From positions 1 to 64,000 of the forward strand of contig JAKAKD010000083.1 of assembly GCA_021824635.1 (NCBI GenBank): 64,000 bases of DNA. The letters are read 5' to 3'. This stretch comes from Bacteroidota bacterium (GTDB taxonomy: Bacteria; Bacteroidota; Ignavibacteria; Ignavibacteriales; Melioribacteraceae). Under the pieces are notes generated by a model that saw only the letters and a program-made list of their open reading frames with translations, was not told where the DNA came from and made no database searches. Within the stretch, counting starts at the first letter, position 1; the number at the start of each line of letters is the position of its first letter. This document shows positions 52,425 to 62,089 of this stretch, piece after piece. The position numbers and the translations under genes were made by a program.

Positions 52425-52500
52425 TGTCATTCCAGCGAAAGCTGGAATCCATGGATTCCGGATCGTGCCTCGATTTCATCGTGACTTGTCCGGAATGACA
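52425..52500. repeat. Palindromic intergenic repeat upstream of ruvC
   Basis: Ends TGTCATTCC and GGAATGACA are perfect inverted repeats. Inside lie the hairpin CCAGC-GAAA-GCTGG (52432-52445) and the perfect palindrome GGAATCCATGGATTCC (52444-52459). It is related by its ends to the element at 26139-26236. Confidence 0.85.
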
Positions 52501-52514
52501 TGATAAGGGATCAA

Positions 52515-53240
52515 TCATTCAATAAAATCAGCATTCGAAAATACATTTTGAACATCATCGCTTTCTTCCAATGCCTCAATCAATTTCATCAGTTTTTCGG
52601 CTTCGTCACCTTTAATGGGAACACTGTTTTTTGCTATCCACTGCAAAGATGCGTTTTCAACAATCAATTTATTATCGAGTATTTTTTTTCTAACAGTCTC
52701 AAAATTTTCCAACGTAGTTGTTACTTCAAAAAAATCTTCTTCTGTGGTAAGATCATCGGCGCCGGCATCAAGAACAATTTCCATCAAATCATCTTCACTT
52801 TTTCCATCGCGTTTAAGAGTAATAATACCTTTACGCTCAAACATCCACGCAACGGAACCTGTTTCACCCATATTTCCCAATCCCCGACTGAAGATATGTC
52901 GTATTTCGGCAACGGTTCTATTTTTATTATCCGTTGCTACTTCGATAAGAAGAGCAACACCGCCGGGACCATATCCTTCATAAGTCAATTCGGAAATTTG
53001 AGAACCTTCAAGTTCACCTGTCGCTTTTTTAATTGCGCGGTCAATATTATCTGCAGGCATGTTTGCGGATTTGGCATTGTCAATTGCAAGGCGTAATCTT
53101 GGATTGCCGTCCGGATCTCCGCCCGCCTGTCGTGCGGCAATTGTAATTTCTCTAATTAATCTGGTAAAAATTTTTCCGCGTTTAGCGTCAAGAGCTCCTT
53201 TTTTTCTTTTTATAGTAGCCCATTTGGAGTGACCCGACAT
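52515..53240 (-). CDS. yebC: YebC/PmpR family translation/transcription-associated protein
   Basis: 241 residues, standard length. It begins MSGHSKWATIKRKKGALDAKRGK, cited here only in part as the family hallmark; GPGGVALLIE and GAWMFERKG-like SVAWMFERKG are also typical. Some family members are DNA-binding regulators (PmpR) and others help ribosomes over proline runs (TACO1/YebC). Commonly linked to ruvC, as here. Confidence 0.95.
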   Translation of the reverse strand: MSGHSKWATIKRKKGALDAKRGKIFTRLIREITIAARQAGGDPDGNPRLRLAIDNAKSANMPADNIDRAIKKATGELEGSQISELTYEGYGPGGVALLIEVATDNKNRTVAEIRHIFSRGLGNMGETGSVAWMFERKGIITLKRDGKSEDDLMEIVLDAGADDLTTEEDFFEVTTTLENFETVRKKILDNKLIVENASLQWIAKNSVPIKGDEAEKLMKLIEALEESDDVQNVFSNADFIE

Positions 53241-53252
53241 AAAAATTCTCCC

Positions 53253-55001
53253 TTATGAATTTCCGTTTGAACTTTGCAAACCAGCTTGGTTTTCTTTTAT
53301 ATGAATATCTTTAATGCGAATTTGCGGATAGGTTTTACCTTCCTTTTGAACTGATTCGATCGTGTATACAATATCAATCAAATTTTTTTCTTTATCAATA
53401 ATTGAAGCAAAGGCGCCAAGGTTAAATCCTATTGCATCAAAGATCTTATCATTTCCATTCTGACGTAAGCTTGTAACAATATGGTTAACTCCGACTATTC
53501 TTGGAGAATTTACCACTGTAACATTCTCGCTCATAAATACCGGGCGCATATTTCCCGGACCGAAAGGTGCGAACTGATCTAGCACTCGAATAAATTTAGG
53601 AGAAATTTCTGAGAACGAAATTTTTGTATCAACGTGAAGTTCATGCAGTTTATTTTCCGCGGTCATGTTTTGGCGCAGAATAAAATTAAATCTTTCTTTG
53701 AACTCATCTAGTTTTTCAATTTCAATTGCAAGACCTGCCGCTGCTTCATGTCCTCCAAATTGCAACAATAAATCTTCGCAGCTTTGAAGCGCTTCATAAA
53801 TATTAAATCCATGAATACTGCGCGCTGAACCCTTTGCAACTCCGTCAATCGTAGTTAACATCACCGCCGGCCGGTGAAATTTTTCTACTAAGCGGGAAGC
53901 CACAATTCCAATAACACCGGGATGCCAATCGTCATAATGCAGAACTATTCCAAGATCGGAATCCATGTTAATTTCAGAATCAACGAGCTGCATCGCATGA
54001 GAGAAAGTCATCTCGTCAATTTTTCTTCTTTCTGTATTTTCATCTTCAAGAACCTGGGCAAGTTCCAATGCTCTTTTGGGGTCGTCTGTTGTGAAAAGTT
54101 CCACTGCACGGTTAGCATCACCGAGTCTTCCAACTGCATTAATGCGAGGTGCAATTGTAAAAACAATTTGTCCGGCATTAAGATTTCCCGGTTCCATTCG
54201 TGCGCTTTTTAGTAATGCAACTATGCCCGGACGAGGATTAGTGTTGATAAGATCAAGTCCTTCTTTTACAAGAACTCTGTTTTCATCAACCAATGGGACA
54301 ATATCTGCAGCGCCCGCAAGCGCGACAAGATCTAGATACTTAAGCGCTAATTCTTTTTTCCCAATTCGTTCGCCCACAGCACTTGCGAGTTTAAAACCAA
54401 CGCCTGCACCGGAAAGATGTTTAAATGGATAATTACAGCCCGGCTTAATAGGATCCAAAACCGCATATGCGTTTGGAATCTTTTCTTTCGATTGGTGATG
54501 ATCACAAACAATGGTTTCGATTCCGAGAGAATTTGCATAATCAATCTCTTCAACGGCTGTAATTCCACAATCTACCGTGATAATGAGATTTACACCGTGT
54601 TCTTTAAGAATATCAATGCTCGTTATAGAAACGCCGTAACCTTCCGTTAGACGATTAGGAATATATGTTTCAACATTAGCACCAAGTTCTTTCAAGAATA
54701 GATACATCAACGCTGCGGAACATGTGCCGTCAACATCATAATCGCCGTAAACACATATTTTTTCATTGTGTGTAAGCGCGTGTATAACTCTTTGTGTTGC
54801 CTCGTGCATTCCATTCATTAAGAACGGATCATAAAGCGTCTCGAGAGAGGGACGGAAATAATTTTTTGCTTCGTAGAAATTTGTAATGCCTCGTTGTATT
54901 AAAAGATTGGCAAGAATATTTGAGACATTAAGGCTATCAGCCAGCGCAAGAGTAGCTTTTTCGTCCGGCGCTTCTTTTAAGTTCCAGCGTTTGTTTTGCA
55001 T
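53253..55001 (-). CDS. recJ: Single-stranded DNA 5'-3' exonuclease RecJ
   Basis: 582 residues. DHH phosphoesterase motifs are clear: VYGDYDVDGTCSAAL (metal site), TVDCGI, CDHHQSK and HLSGAGVGFKLA. The DHHA1 domain (FGGHEAAAGLAIE) and OB domain follow. Repairs and resects DNA. The yebC gene starts 12 bp downstream of its stop; the RNase P RNA gene is 22 bp upstream. Confidence 0.95.
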   Translation of the reverse strand: MQNKRWNLKEAPDEKATLALADSLNVSNILANLLIQRGITNFYEAKNYFRPSLETLYDPFLMNGMHEATQRVIHALTHNEKICVYGDYDVDGTCSAALMYLFLKELGANVETYIPNRLTEGYGVSITSIDILKEHGVNLIITVDCGITAVEEIDYANSLGIETIVCDHHQSKEKIPNAYAVLDPIKPGCNYPFKHLSGAGVGFKLASAVGERIGKKELALKYLDLVALAGAADIVPLVDENRVLVKEGLDLINTNPRPGIVALLKSARMEPGNLNAGQIVFTIAPRINAVGRLGDANRAVELFTTDDPKRALELAQVLEDENTERRKIDEMTFSHAMQLVDSEINMDSDLGIVLHYDDWHPGVIGIVASRLVEKFHRPAVMLTTIDGVAKGSARSIHGFNIYEALQSCEDLLLQFGGHEAAAGLAIEIEKLDEFKERFNFILRQNMTAENKLHELHVDTKISFSEISPKFIRVLDQFAPFGPGNMRPVFMSENVTVVNSPRIVGVNHIVTSLRQNGNDKIFDAIGFNLGAFASIIDKEKNLIDIVYTIESVQKEGKTYPQIRIKDIHIKENQAGLQSSNGNS

Positions 55002-55023
55002 GGTACCTTCTAAAGAAGAGTAC

Positions 55024-55461
55024 CAGATGATTCATGTCTGTAAGCCGAATTTTGTTCCCCGATAAATCGGGGTAGCAGTTATTTGTCTTGCCCCGAAATT
55101 ACTTCCGGGATCTAGCGGTCTACCCGAAGATATTCAAAGCGAACAACTTTGTCTGAGGGAAAACCCTACAGAAAATCTTCTGCTCGACCTTGCACCAAGT
55201 GGGGTTTACCATGTCCCGCATAAGCGGGATCCCGTTCATCGCGGGACCGCCGATGTTACCACCGACGCGGTAGGCTCTTACCCTGCCATTTCACCCTTAC
55301 TCCAAGACAAGCTCGGAGCGGTATTTTTTCTGTGGCACTTTCCGTATTCCCAAAACATGAGAACCCCGGGCGTTACCCGGCACTTTGTTCTGCGGAGTTC
55401 GGACTTTCCTCTATTCAAGAAGATACTCCTTAAATAGCAACTGCCCAACATGAACCATCTG
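55024..55461 (-). ncRNA. rnpB: RNase P RNA (bacterial type A)
   Basis: Catalytic RNA that trims tRNA 5' ends. Hallmarks on the minus strand: GAGGAAAGTCCGAACTC, GAAAGTGCCACAGAAA, AGGGTGAAATGGCAGGGTAA followed by GAGCCTACCGC, and GGTAAACCCCACTTGG. The two ends pair over 14 bp (P1), which fixes the limits at about 438 nt. Two palindromic hairpins, at 55213-55247 (P14 region) and 55057-55072 (near P18), look like extra inserts and make it rather long. Confidence 0.96.
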
Positions 55462-55474
55462 CTGTTCTTCTACT

Positions 55475-55501
55475 TATTTATTATTTAACAATTATTTTCA
55501 A
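55475..55501 (-). promoter_or_regulatory. Likely sigma-70-type promoter of rnpB
   Basis: On the minus strand TTGAAA and TAAATA are separated by 15 bp, and TAAATA ends about 13 nt before the 5' end of the RNA. The spacer is short by 2 bp, so the exact -10 is uncertain. Confidence 0.4.
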
Positions 55502-55677
55502 CTGAGGTAAATATAACAAAAAAAGGGTGCCTGCGCATCAGCAAAAATTTGACTGGAACTTAATTCTGATCTTCAGATAATTAAAGCAATTTTGGAGTAT
55601 AATTTTTGAAAAGAAGACCGTTCTTTATTTATGCCGAAAACTAACCTATGACAAGTTGATTTAATCTGCGGAAAAAA

Positions 55678-56805
55678 TCAATTGCCCATAAGGTGAGTTA
55701 TAAAGCGCATGTTTTTTGAGGTTGCGTTGGACATAATTATCTTTCCTATTGCGGTTAGTGGAACCGCCAGAAACATACCAACTATTCCCCAGATATAACC
55801 CCAGATTAATAGAGAAAGGAGGATTACAAGCGGATTCAACCCCAGGCGGTCGCCGAATATTTTGGGCTCTATTATGTTGCCGATTATATTTTGCACAACT
55901 ATTATTACTGCGGCAAGCAAAGCCGCATACCCAAAAGATTCATATTGTACAAGCGCCATCAAAGCGGGAAGAATTACTGCAATCACAGAGCCAACGTTAG
56001 GAATGAAATTTAAAAGAACTGCCAGAAACGCCCAGATTATAAAAAACTCAATCTTAAAAAGCCACAAGATAAAACCAACAATCACTCCAACCGATAGACT
56101 AATTAACAACTTTGTTATAACATATCTTTGGACTTGCTCAGTAATATCTTTTATAGTCTTCTGAAGTTTTATTTCCCGCTGAATTGTCATAGTCTCAAGG
56201 TCTGTTTCAGTTGAATCTGTAATGTTAGGTTTACCTCCCTTCATAAATTTTTTTAATGATGACCGAACTCCTTTTTCAACATAACGCGTTCTGATCGCTT
56301 CAAAAATTTTATCGTGACCGCTGTTGATAAAGATAAAAAAGAAAAACACAAGTAATACCGCCACAACTACCGTTAACGTTGAAGAAAAAACTCCGCTTGC
56401 TAAATCGCCTACATCAACAGACTGAAGAATTTTAGAGATATTAAAATGCGTAAGTAATCTGTTCTTTAATCCGATAGAAACTGCCGACGAGCTAATAATG
56501 TGATTTAGTTTAGTTTCATACATTGGGAATTGTGTGCTGAACGCAATAAATCTATCAATGATTATTTTCGAAATTCCATAAAGAAGAGATGCTGTTAAAA
56601 ATAGATCTATAAAAATTACTATTGGCAGCGGTATCTTTTTTGATTTCAAAAATTCGTTGAGCGGTTCAAAAAAGAAAAAGAGCAAGTAAGCAATTACAAG
56701 TGGAATGAATATGTGCTGAAGTTCTTTCAAGACAAAGCAGATAAAAAATAAGCCGATAAAGGAAACGAAAAACTTTACGACGGGGTCGCTAAATGATTTC
56801 TTCAT
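55678..56805 (-). CDS. AI-2E family transporter (PerM-like)
   Basis: 375 residues from an ATG at the start of MKKSFSDPVV; a TTG nine codons upstream is possible. About eight membrane segments in the family's typical pattern (paired N-terminal helices, a helical loop with a charged linker, a C-terminal cluster with FIPNVGSVIAVILPALMAL and GNIIEPKIFGDRLGLNPLV). Some members export autoinducer-2 and others exchange Na+/H+, so the substrate is not set. Single gene. Confidence 0.9.
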   Translation of the reverse strand: MKKSFSDPVVKFFVSFIGLFFICFVLKELQHIFIPLVIAYLLFFFFEPLNEFLKSKKIPLPIVIFIDLFLTASLLYGISKIIIDRFIAFSTQFPMYETKLNHIISSSAVSIGLKNRLLTHFNISKILQSVDVGDLASGVFSSTLTVVVAVLLVFFFFIFINSGHDKIFEAIRTRYVEKGVRSSLKKFMKGGKPNITDSTETDLETMTIQREIKLQKTIKDITEQVQRYVITKLLISLSVGVIVGFILWLFKIEFFIIWAFLAVLLNFIPNVGSVIAVILPALMALVQYESFGYAALLAAVIIVVQNIIGNIIEPKIFGDRLGLNPLVILLSLLIWGYIWGIVGMFLAVPLTAIGKIIMSNATSKNMRFITHLMGN

Positions 56806-56915
56806 AGTCTTAATTTCTATTTTTTCTCTCAATAATTTACTAAAAATGGATTTATATAACGTGAATTTTTAGTTAAATTTATGCAGAGTTTATATTTCCA
56901 ACGAGGAGGAGATTT

Positions 56916-58298
56916 ATGAAGCGGCTTTCATTCAAAATAAAAAGTAACCTTATCATTGTCCTCTATTTATTTATCACTTTCCCGATTCTGTCAAACCGCG
57001 TCGGCAATGATTCAAACGGAGATAATAGGAATCCCCTTGTTACTCATCCCGCGTGGAGCGTTAACGCAACAATTTATGAGGTAAATGTTCGTCAATACAC
57101 GCCGGAAGGAACATTCAAAGCTTTCGCTCCATCTATGCCCAAGTTGAACGAAATGGGAATTGGCATTCTTTGGTTCATGCCCATTAATCCAATTGGCGAA
57201 TTAAACAGAAAAGGTCCTCTTGGAAGTTATTATTCCGTTAAAGATTATACTGCAATCAATCCGGAATTTGGAACGATAGACGATTTTAAAGCAGTAGTCA
57301 AACAAGCGCACGCAATTGGTATGCACGTAATAATTGATTGGGTTGCTAACCACACATCATGGGATAATGTTTGGACTAAAACTCACCCCGAATATTACAA
57401 GAAAGATAAAAATGGAAATCATGTTTCTCCTTTTGATTGGACTGATGTTATCTCTTTAGATTACAGCAACAAAGAATTGTGGAACTCGATGCGCGATGCG
57501 ATGAAATTTTGGATTGAGCAGTGCGATATTGACGGATTCCGATGCGATGTTGCAGCAATGGTTCCGCTTGAATTCTGGAAATGGGTACGCCCTCAGCTTG
57601 AGGAAGTTAAACCAATTTTTATGCTGGCAGAAGCAAACGAGCCGGAACTTCATCAAGCATTTGATATGACATACAACTGGCAGTTGAAAGATCTATTTGT
57701 AGATTGTGCTAAAGGATACAAAAACGCAGAGGATTTTTACAAATATTACGACAAAGAAAAAACAGAATATCCCGTTGACGCTTATAGAATGGATTTTACA
57801 TCGAATCACGATGAAAACAGTTGGAACGGAACCGACAAAGAAAGATACGGCAATGCGGCTGAAGCGTTTGCTGTTGCTTCTGCACTTCTACCGGGAATGC
57901 CGCTTGTATATAACGGCGAAGAAGCCGGTTTAGACAAACGATTACTTTTTTTCGAAAAAGATTTAATTGATTGGAAAGAAGATAAAATGCGCGGGATTTA
58001 CACAACGCTTTTCCGCCTCAAGAAGGAAAACAAAGCTTTGTGGAATGGCGCGTCCGGCGGAGAATTTCAAAAAATAAGTGCCGATGATAAAAATATTTTT
58101 GCGTATGTTAGAGAAAAAGATGGCGATAAGGTTGTAGCATTCTTTAATTTTTCAGCATTGAAAAAGGAGATCTCGGTTTCCGACTCAAAGCTTGAAGGAA
58201 CGTATAAAAATCTTTTTACCGGCATTGCAACACAGTTAAGTTCGCCGTACAAAATAATTCTTGAGCCATGGAGCTACCAGATATTAATTAAGATTTAG
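56916..58298 (+). CDS. Exported GH13 alpha-amylase family glycosidase
   Basis: 460 residues with a signal peptide (about 1-28). The GH13 barrel is complete: VIIDWVANHTS (region I), GFRCDVA with nucleophile Asp211, MLAEANEPE with acid/base Glu239, and FTSNHDENS with Asp299. A C-terminal beta domain (about 385-460) follows. Hydrolyses or rearranges alpha-1,4 glucans in the periplasm or outside. GAGGAGG precedes the ATG. Confidence 0.94.
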   Translation: MKRLSFKIKSNLIIVLYLFITFPILSNRVGNDSNGDNRNPLVTHPAWSVNATIYEVNVRQYTPEGTFKAFAPSMPKLNEMGIGILWFMPINPIGELNRKGPLGSYYSVKDYTAINPEFGTIDDFKAVVKQAHAIGMHVIIDWVANHTSWDNVWTKTHPEYYKKDKNGNHVSPFDWTDVISLDYSNKELWNSMRDAMKFWIEQCDIDGFRCDVAAMVPLEFWKWVRPQLEEVKPIFMLAEANEPELHQAFDMTYNWQLKDLFVDCAKGYKNAEDFYKYYDKEKTEYPVDAYRMDFTSNHDENSWNGTDKERYGNAAEAFAVASALLPGMPLVYNGEEAGLDKRLLFFEKDLIDWKEDKMRGIYTTLFRLKKENKALWNGASGGEFQKISADDKNIFAYVREKDGDKVVAFFNFSALKKEISVSDSKLEGTYKNLFTGIATQLSSPYKIILEPWSYQILIKI

Positions 58299-58356
58299 GG
58301 GGAAGTGGTTGATGATAAAATGCTAAAAACACATTGTCCCATAAACTCTCTAAACT

Positions 58357-60921
58357 ATGGGTCATAAAGAAAAAATATCTTCCTCTAATAAAATCGTTTA
58401 CATCCTAATTCTCAGCGCAGGATTAGTGATGGCGCTTACCGTTCTCTTCAGTTTGTTTATGGGGCTTAGAACAAACTTCTTCTATTCAACACTTCTTAAC
58501 TCTGCTTTCGAAATAAAATCTAATTTGCTGAAGGCGAGAACGGAATTTATTAAAAACATTGAACAGCCCTCTCAGGAAACAGTCAGAAGCGCTTTAGAAT
58601 ACCTCGAGTTTGTAGAATATAATGCTACGCTGGTGCTTGAACAAAAGGATGCGACAAACATTATTCCCATTCCAATTGATAATCACGATTTAAAAGTTAG
58701 TGTTCAAAAACTTCAGGTTCTTCTTTTCGATTACAGAGCGCTTTCTTTAAAAATTTCTTCCAAAGAAAACAGCGTTACCGATGCTGAGTTAAGGGTTGAA
58801 TGGGAAAAACTTTTCAAGCAAATAGAAAACAAATCAACCATGATAGAGAAACAAATTCATGCAATAGTAAAAGTACAGGTTGATAATTTTAGAATCACTC
58901 AATTTGTACTAATCGGCATAAGTCTAATTCTTTCCTTCAGCACAGCATTTGTACTTTACCGATCGGAAAAAATAAAAGTGGCGTTCATACGCAAAATTGA
59001 AAACGCAAATCTTAATTTAGAAAAAGGATTAAGAAAGACTACCCGCGTTGAAGAAGCTCTTCAAAAAAGCCAGAGACAGTTAGATACATTAATTCAAAAT
59101 TTACCGGGTATGGTTTACAGATGCAGACTTGATAGCCCATGGGATTTTGAATTTGTTAGCGATAAATGCCTGACAATAACCGGATACAAAGCCGCTGATT
59201 TTATGTCTGGCAAATCCGTTCCCTACTACGATCTAATCCATCAGGACGACAAGAAGAAAACTTTAGAGCAGGTTAAAAACGCTGTTGAAGAGAGAAAACC
59301 ATATCAATTAGTATATAGAATAAAAACAACCGGCGGCTACGAGAAATGGGTTTGGGAACAGGGTGTGGGAATTTTTTCTGACGAAGAGGATGAATTAGTT
59401 GCACTCGAAGGATTTATTACAGATATCACAGAGCAGAAAACGGGCGAAGATCAAATCTCACTTCAAAGCAACGCGCTTGAAGCGGCTGCGAACAGTATTG
59501 TTATTACGGATGTAGAAGGAAAAGTTATTTGGGTTAATTCCGCATTTACAAAATTGACCGGCTACACAAGCAGCGAAATATTTGGTAAATCTCTTAGCAT
59601 CTTAAAATCCGGCGTTCATCCGCAAAGCTATTACGATTATATCGAACAAACTATAAAAACGGGTGAGATTTTTAGGGGAGAAATAATCAACAAACGCAAA
59701 GACGGTACTTTATATACCGAGGAATTCACAATTACACCGGTTAAAAATTTATCGAATGAAATTATTTATTATGTAGAGATTAAGCAGGACGTAACCGAAA
59801 GAAAGAAAGCGGAAGAAGCATTAAGAGAGAGCGAACTTAGATTTAGAGGATTATACGAAAATGCAACCATTGGAATTTACCGCACTACTCCGGAAGGTAA
59901 AATCGTTATGGCTAATCCTACTCTTCTAAAAATTCTCGGCTACAATTCATTTGAGGAAATTGCTAACCTAGCCGCAATGGAAACTTATGTAGACCCTAAA
60001 ACCCGCGACTTTTTTAAGACTGAACTTGAGCAGTATGGAAAGATCTTTGGGTTCGAAACCAAATGGAGAAAAAAAGACGGATCAATAATTTTTGTTAGAG
60101 AAAGCGCGCGCTCAGTAAAAGATGACGAAGGAAACATCTTGTATTACGAAGGCACATTAGAAGATATAAATGACAAAAAAAGAATAGAAGAAGCTCTCGT
60201 TGAAGCGAAAGAACATGCCGAACAATCGGATAGACTTAAATCGGAGTTCCTCGCTCAAATGTCGCACGAAATCCGCACTCCGTTAAATGTGATTTTAAGT
60301 TTTACCGGAATGATGAAAGAGGAACTTCAGGAACAAGTTGATGACGAATTAAAAAATGCCTTTGATGTAATTGAAGATGAAGGCAAACGAATAATGAGAA
60401 CGGTTGAACTTATACTTAATATGTCCGAACTACAAACCGGATCCTATTCTTTCCGTTCTAAAAAATTCGATCTCTTCAAAGATGTACTTCAGAAGAGTCA
60501 CAAAAGTTTTCAAAAAATTGCTGAAAAGAAAAATATTCTTTTCGGTCTTTACAACAACAGCGAAGACACAACGATAGAGGCGGACGAGTATTCCGTTAAT
60601 CAGGTCTTTCACCATTTGATTGAGAATGCCATTAAATACACTTCCGCGGGAAAAGTTGATGTAATAATCGGGCGCGATCCCCGCAACAATTTATATGTTG
60701 ATGTTATAGATACGGGCATTGGAATAGCAAGTGAATTTTTACCAAAGTTATTTTCTCCTTTTACCAGAGAAGAGCAGGGCTACACACGAAATTTTGAGGG
60801 GAACGGTTTGGGCTTAGCATTGGCAAAAAAATATTGCGACCTTAACGGCGCCGAAATAAAAGCTACAAGCGTTAAAGGGAAAGGAACAACATTCCGCGTT
60901 ACGTTTCCAAATCAAAGCTGA
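58357..60921 (+). CDS. Membrane-bound PAS sensor histidine kinase
   Basis: 854 residues. Two membrane helices (about 14-36 and 184-206) enclose a DAHL-like periplasmic helical domain. Then a coiled coil and three PAS domains (about 240-370, 375-495 and 500-625), the HisKA helix with phosphoacceptor His637 in MSHEIRTPL, and HATPase (IENAIKYTSAGK, DTGIGI, GNGLGLALAKK). The signal and response regulator are unknown. The GNAT gene follows after 5 bp. Confidence 0.92.
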   Translation: MGHKEKISSSNKIVYILILSAGLVMALTVLFSLFMGLRTNFFYSTLLNSAFEIKSNLLKARTEFIKNIEQPSQETVRSALEYLEFVEYNATLVLEQKDATNIIPIPIDNHDLKVSVQKLQVLLFDYRALSLKISSKENSVTDAELRVEWEKLFKQIENKSTMIEKQIHAIVKVQVDNFRITQFVLIGISLILSFSTAFVLYRSEKIKVAFIRKIENANLNLEKGLRKTTRVEEALQKSQRQLDTLIQNLPGMVYRCRLDSPWDFEFVSDKCLTITGYKAADFMSGKSVPYYDLIHQDDKKKTLEQVKNAVEERKPYQLVYRIKTTGGYEKWVWEQGVGIFSDEEDELVALEGFITDITEQKTGEDQISLQSNALEAAANSIVITDVEGKVIWVNSAFTKLTGYTSSEIFGKSLSILKSGVHPQSYYDYIEQTIKTGEIFRGEIINKRKDGTLYTEEFTITPVKNLSNEIIYYVEIKQDVTERKKAEEALRESELRFRGLYENATIGIYRTTPEGKIVMANPTLLKILGYNSFEEIANLAAMETYVDPKTRDFFKTELEQYGKIFGFETKWRKKDGSIIFVRESARSVKDDEGNILYYEGTLEDINDKKRIEEALVEAKEHAEQSDRLKSEFLAQMSHEIRTPLNVILSFTGMMKEELQEQVDDELKNAFDVIEDEGKRIMRTVELILNMSELQTGSYSFRSKKFDLFKDVLQKSHKSFQKIAEKKNILFGLYNNSEDTTIEADEYSVNQVFHHLIENAIKYTSAGKVDVIIGRDPRNNLYVDVIDTGIGIASEFLPKLFSPFTREEQGYTRNFEGNGLGLALAKKYCDLNGAEIKATSVKGKGTTFRVTFPNQS

Positions 60922-60926
60922 CCTTT

Positions 60927-61487
60927 ATGAAGCTCACATTTAAACCGTTAACGGAAAAAACTTGGCGCGATTTCGAAAATCTTTTTGGTGAGCGCGGCGC
61001 TTGCGGCGGGTGCTGGTGTATGAGCTGGCGGTTAAAATCCTCGGAATTCGAAAGACAGAAGGGACTTGGCAATAAAAAAGCAATGCGGCTTCTGGTCAAG
61101 AACAATGAACAGATTGGAATAATCGCATTTATGGGAAAGCAACCTATCGGATGGTGTGCCGTTGCGCCAAGAGAAAAATTTGTGCGGTTAGATAATTCAC
61201 GCGTATTGAAAAGAGTTGACAACGAACCGGTTTGGTCAATAACATGTTTTTTCATAATTAAAGAATTCAGAAGAAAAGGAATCTCAACAGAATTACTTAA
61301 CGCTGTTATCAGTTTCTGCAAAAAGAAAAAAGTAAAAATACTTGAAGGATATCCGACTGTTCCATACAACAAAAATATTCCCGCTGCTTTTGCCTGGACG
61401 GGTATTCCAACATCGTTTGAAAAAGCCGGTTTTGAAGAGGTAGAAAGAAGAAGCAAATCACGACCTATTATGAGGTACCATTTATAA
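60927..61487 (+). CDS. GNAT family N-acetyltransferase
   Basis: 186 residues. The acetyl-CoA loop is FRRKGISTELLNAV. The N-terminal GACGGCWCMSWR belongs to a GNAT subgroup found in many environmental bacteria. Acceptor unknown. It is 5 bp after the sensor-kinase gene, so the two are likely cotranscribed. Confidence 0.87.
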   Translation: MKLTFKPLTEKTWRDFENLFGERGACGGCWCMSWRLKSSEFERQKGLGNKKAMRLLVKNNEQIGIIAFMGKQPIGWCAVAPREKFVRLDNSRVLKRVDNEPVWSITCFFIIKEFRRKGISTELLNAVISFCKKKKVKILEGYPTVPYNKNIPAAFAWTGIPTSFEKAGFEEVERRSKSRPIMRYHL

Positions 61488-61510
61488 TTATTAAAAATCG
61501 AGGAGAGAAG

Positions 61511-62029
61511 ATGAAATCAAAGTTTACTGCAATTGTTTTACTAATATTTTTCAGCTCGCTCGCTTACGCGCAAGACGATATTAATTCGACCACAATTAAA
61601 AAAGTTGGAGATAACTTTCCTGAATTTACGACAACATCTCTAAACGGAACTCCCTTTTCGTCAGAAGCGCTAAAGAATAAAGTGGTTTTAATAAATTTTT
61701 GGGCTACCTGGTGTCCTCCATGTAAAGCAGAACTGCCTCTTCTGCAAAAAAATATTTACGATAAAATTAAAGACGCTAACTTTACTGTTCTTTGCATCTC
61801 CCGCGGAGAGAAAGAAGAAGTTGTCAAAAAATTCATAGAACAATATAAATACACATTCCCCGTCTATCTTGATAAAGACGCGAAGACATACAATCTGTTT
61901 GCCTCGAAATATATTCCGAGAAATTTTGTTATTGGCAAAGATGGAAAAATAAAATGGGCAAGCACTGGCTTTGTTCTAAATGAATTTGAAAAAATGATAA
62001 CCTTAATTGAAGAAGAGTTGAAAAAGTAA
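61511..62029 (+). CDS. TlpA/ResA-like periplasmic thioredoxin
   Basis: 172 residues. Signal peptide about 1-20, then a thioredoxin fold with WATWCPPC (Cys68 and Cys71) and the cis-Pro loop in YIPRNFVI. A reductive disulfide enzyme of the periplasm, often needed for cytochrome c maturation; several cytochromes c occur in this window. GAGGAGAG precedes the ATG. Confidence 0.93.
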   Translation: MKSKFTAIVLLIFFSSLAYAQDDINSTTIKKVGDNFPEFTTTSLNGTPFSSEALKNKVVLINFWATWCPPCKAELPLLQKNIYDKIKDANFTVLCISRGEKEEVVKKFIEQYKYTFPVYLDKDAKTYNLFASKYIPRNFVIGKDGKIKWASTGFVLNEFEKMITLIEEELKK

Positions 62030-62042
62030 TTTGGTGAATCGA

Positions 62043-62082
62043 AATGCCCGGTAACGGAATTTATATTTTTTCGAATCGGGCA
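62043..62082. terminator. Weak stem-loop between convergent genes
   Basis: ATGCCCG and CGGGCAT can pair across a 26-nt loop between the TlpA-like gene and the PPK2 gene. The long loop makes it a doubtful terminator. Confidence 0.35.
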
Positions 62083-62089
62083 TCTTGTT

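Noticed and set aside
52500-53096. 198-codon open frame on the plus strand
   Set aside because: Antisense to yebC, which is a clear conserved gene. No ribosome-binding site or family match.
55024-55461. Insertion sequence remnant or tmRNA
   Set aside because: The inverted repeats and conserved blocks match RNase P RNA; there is no tRNA-like Ala end or tag frame.
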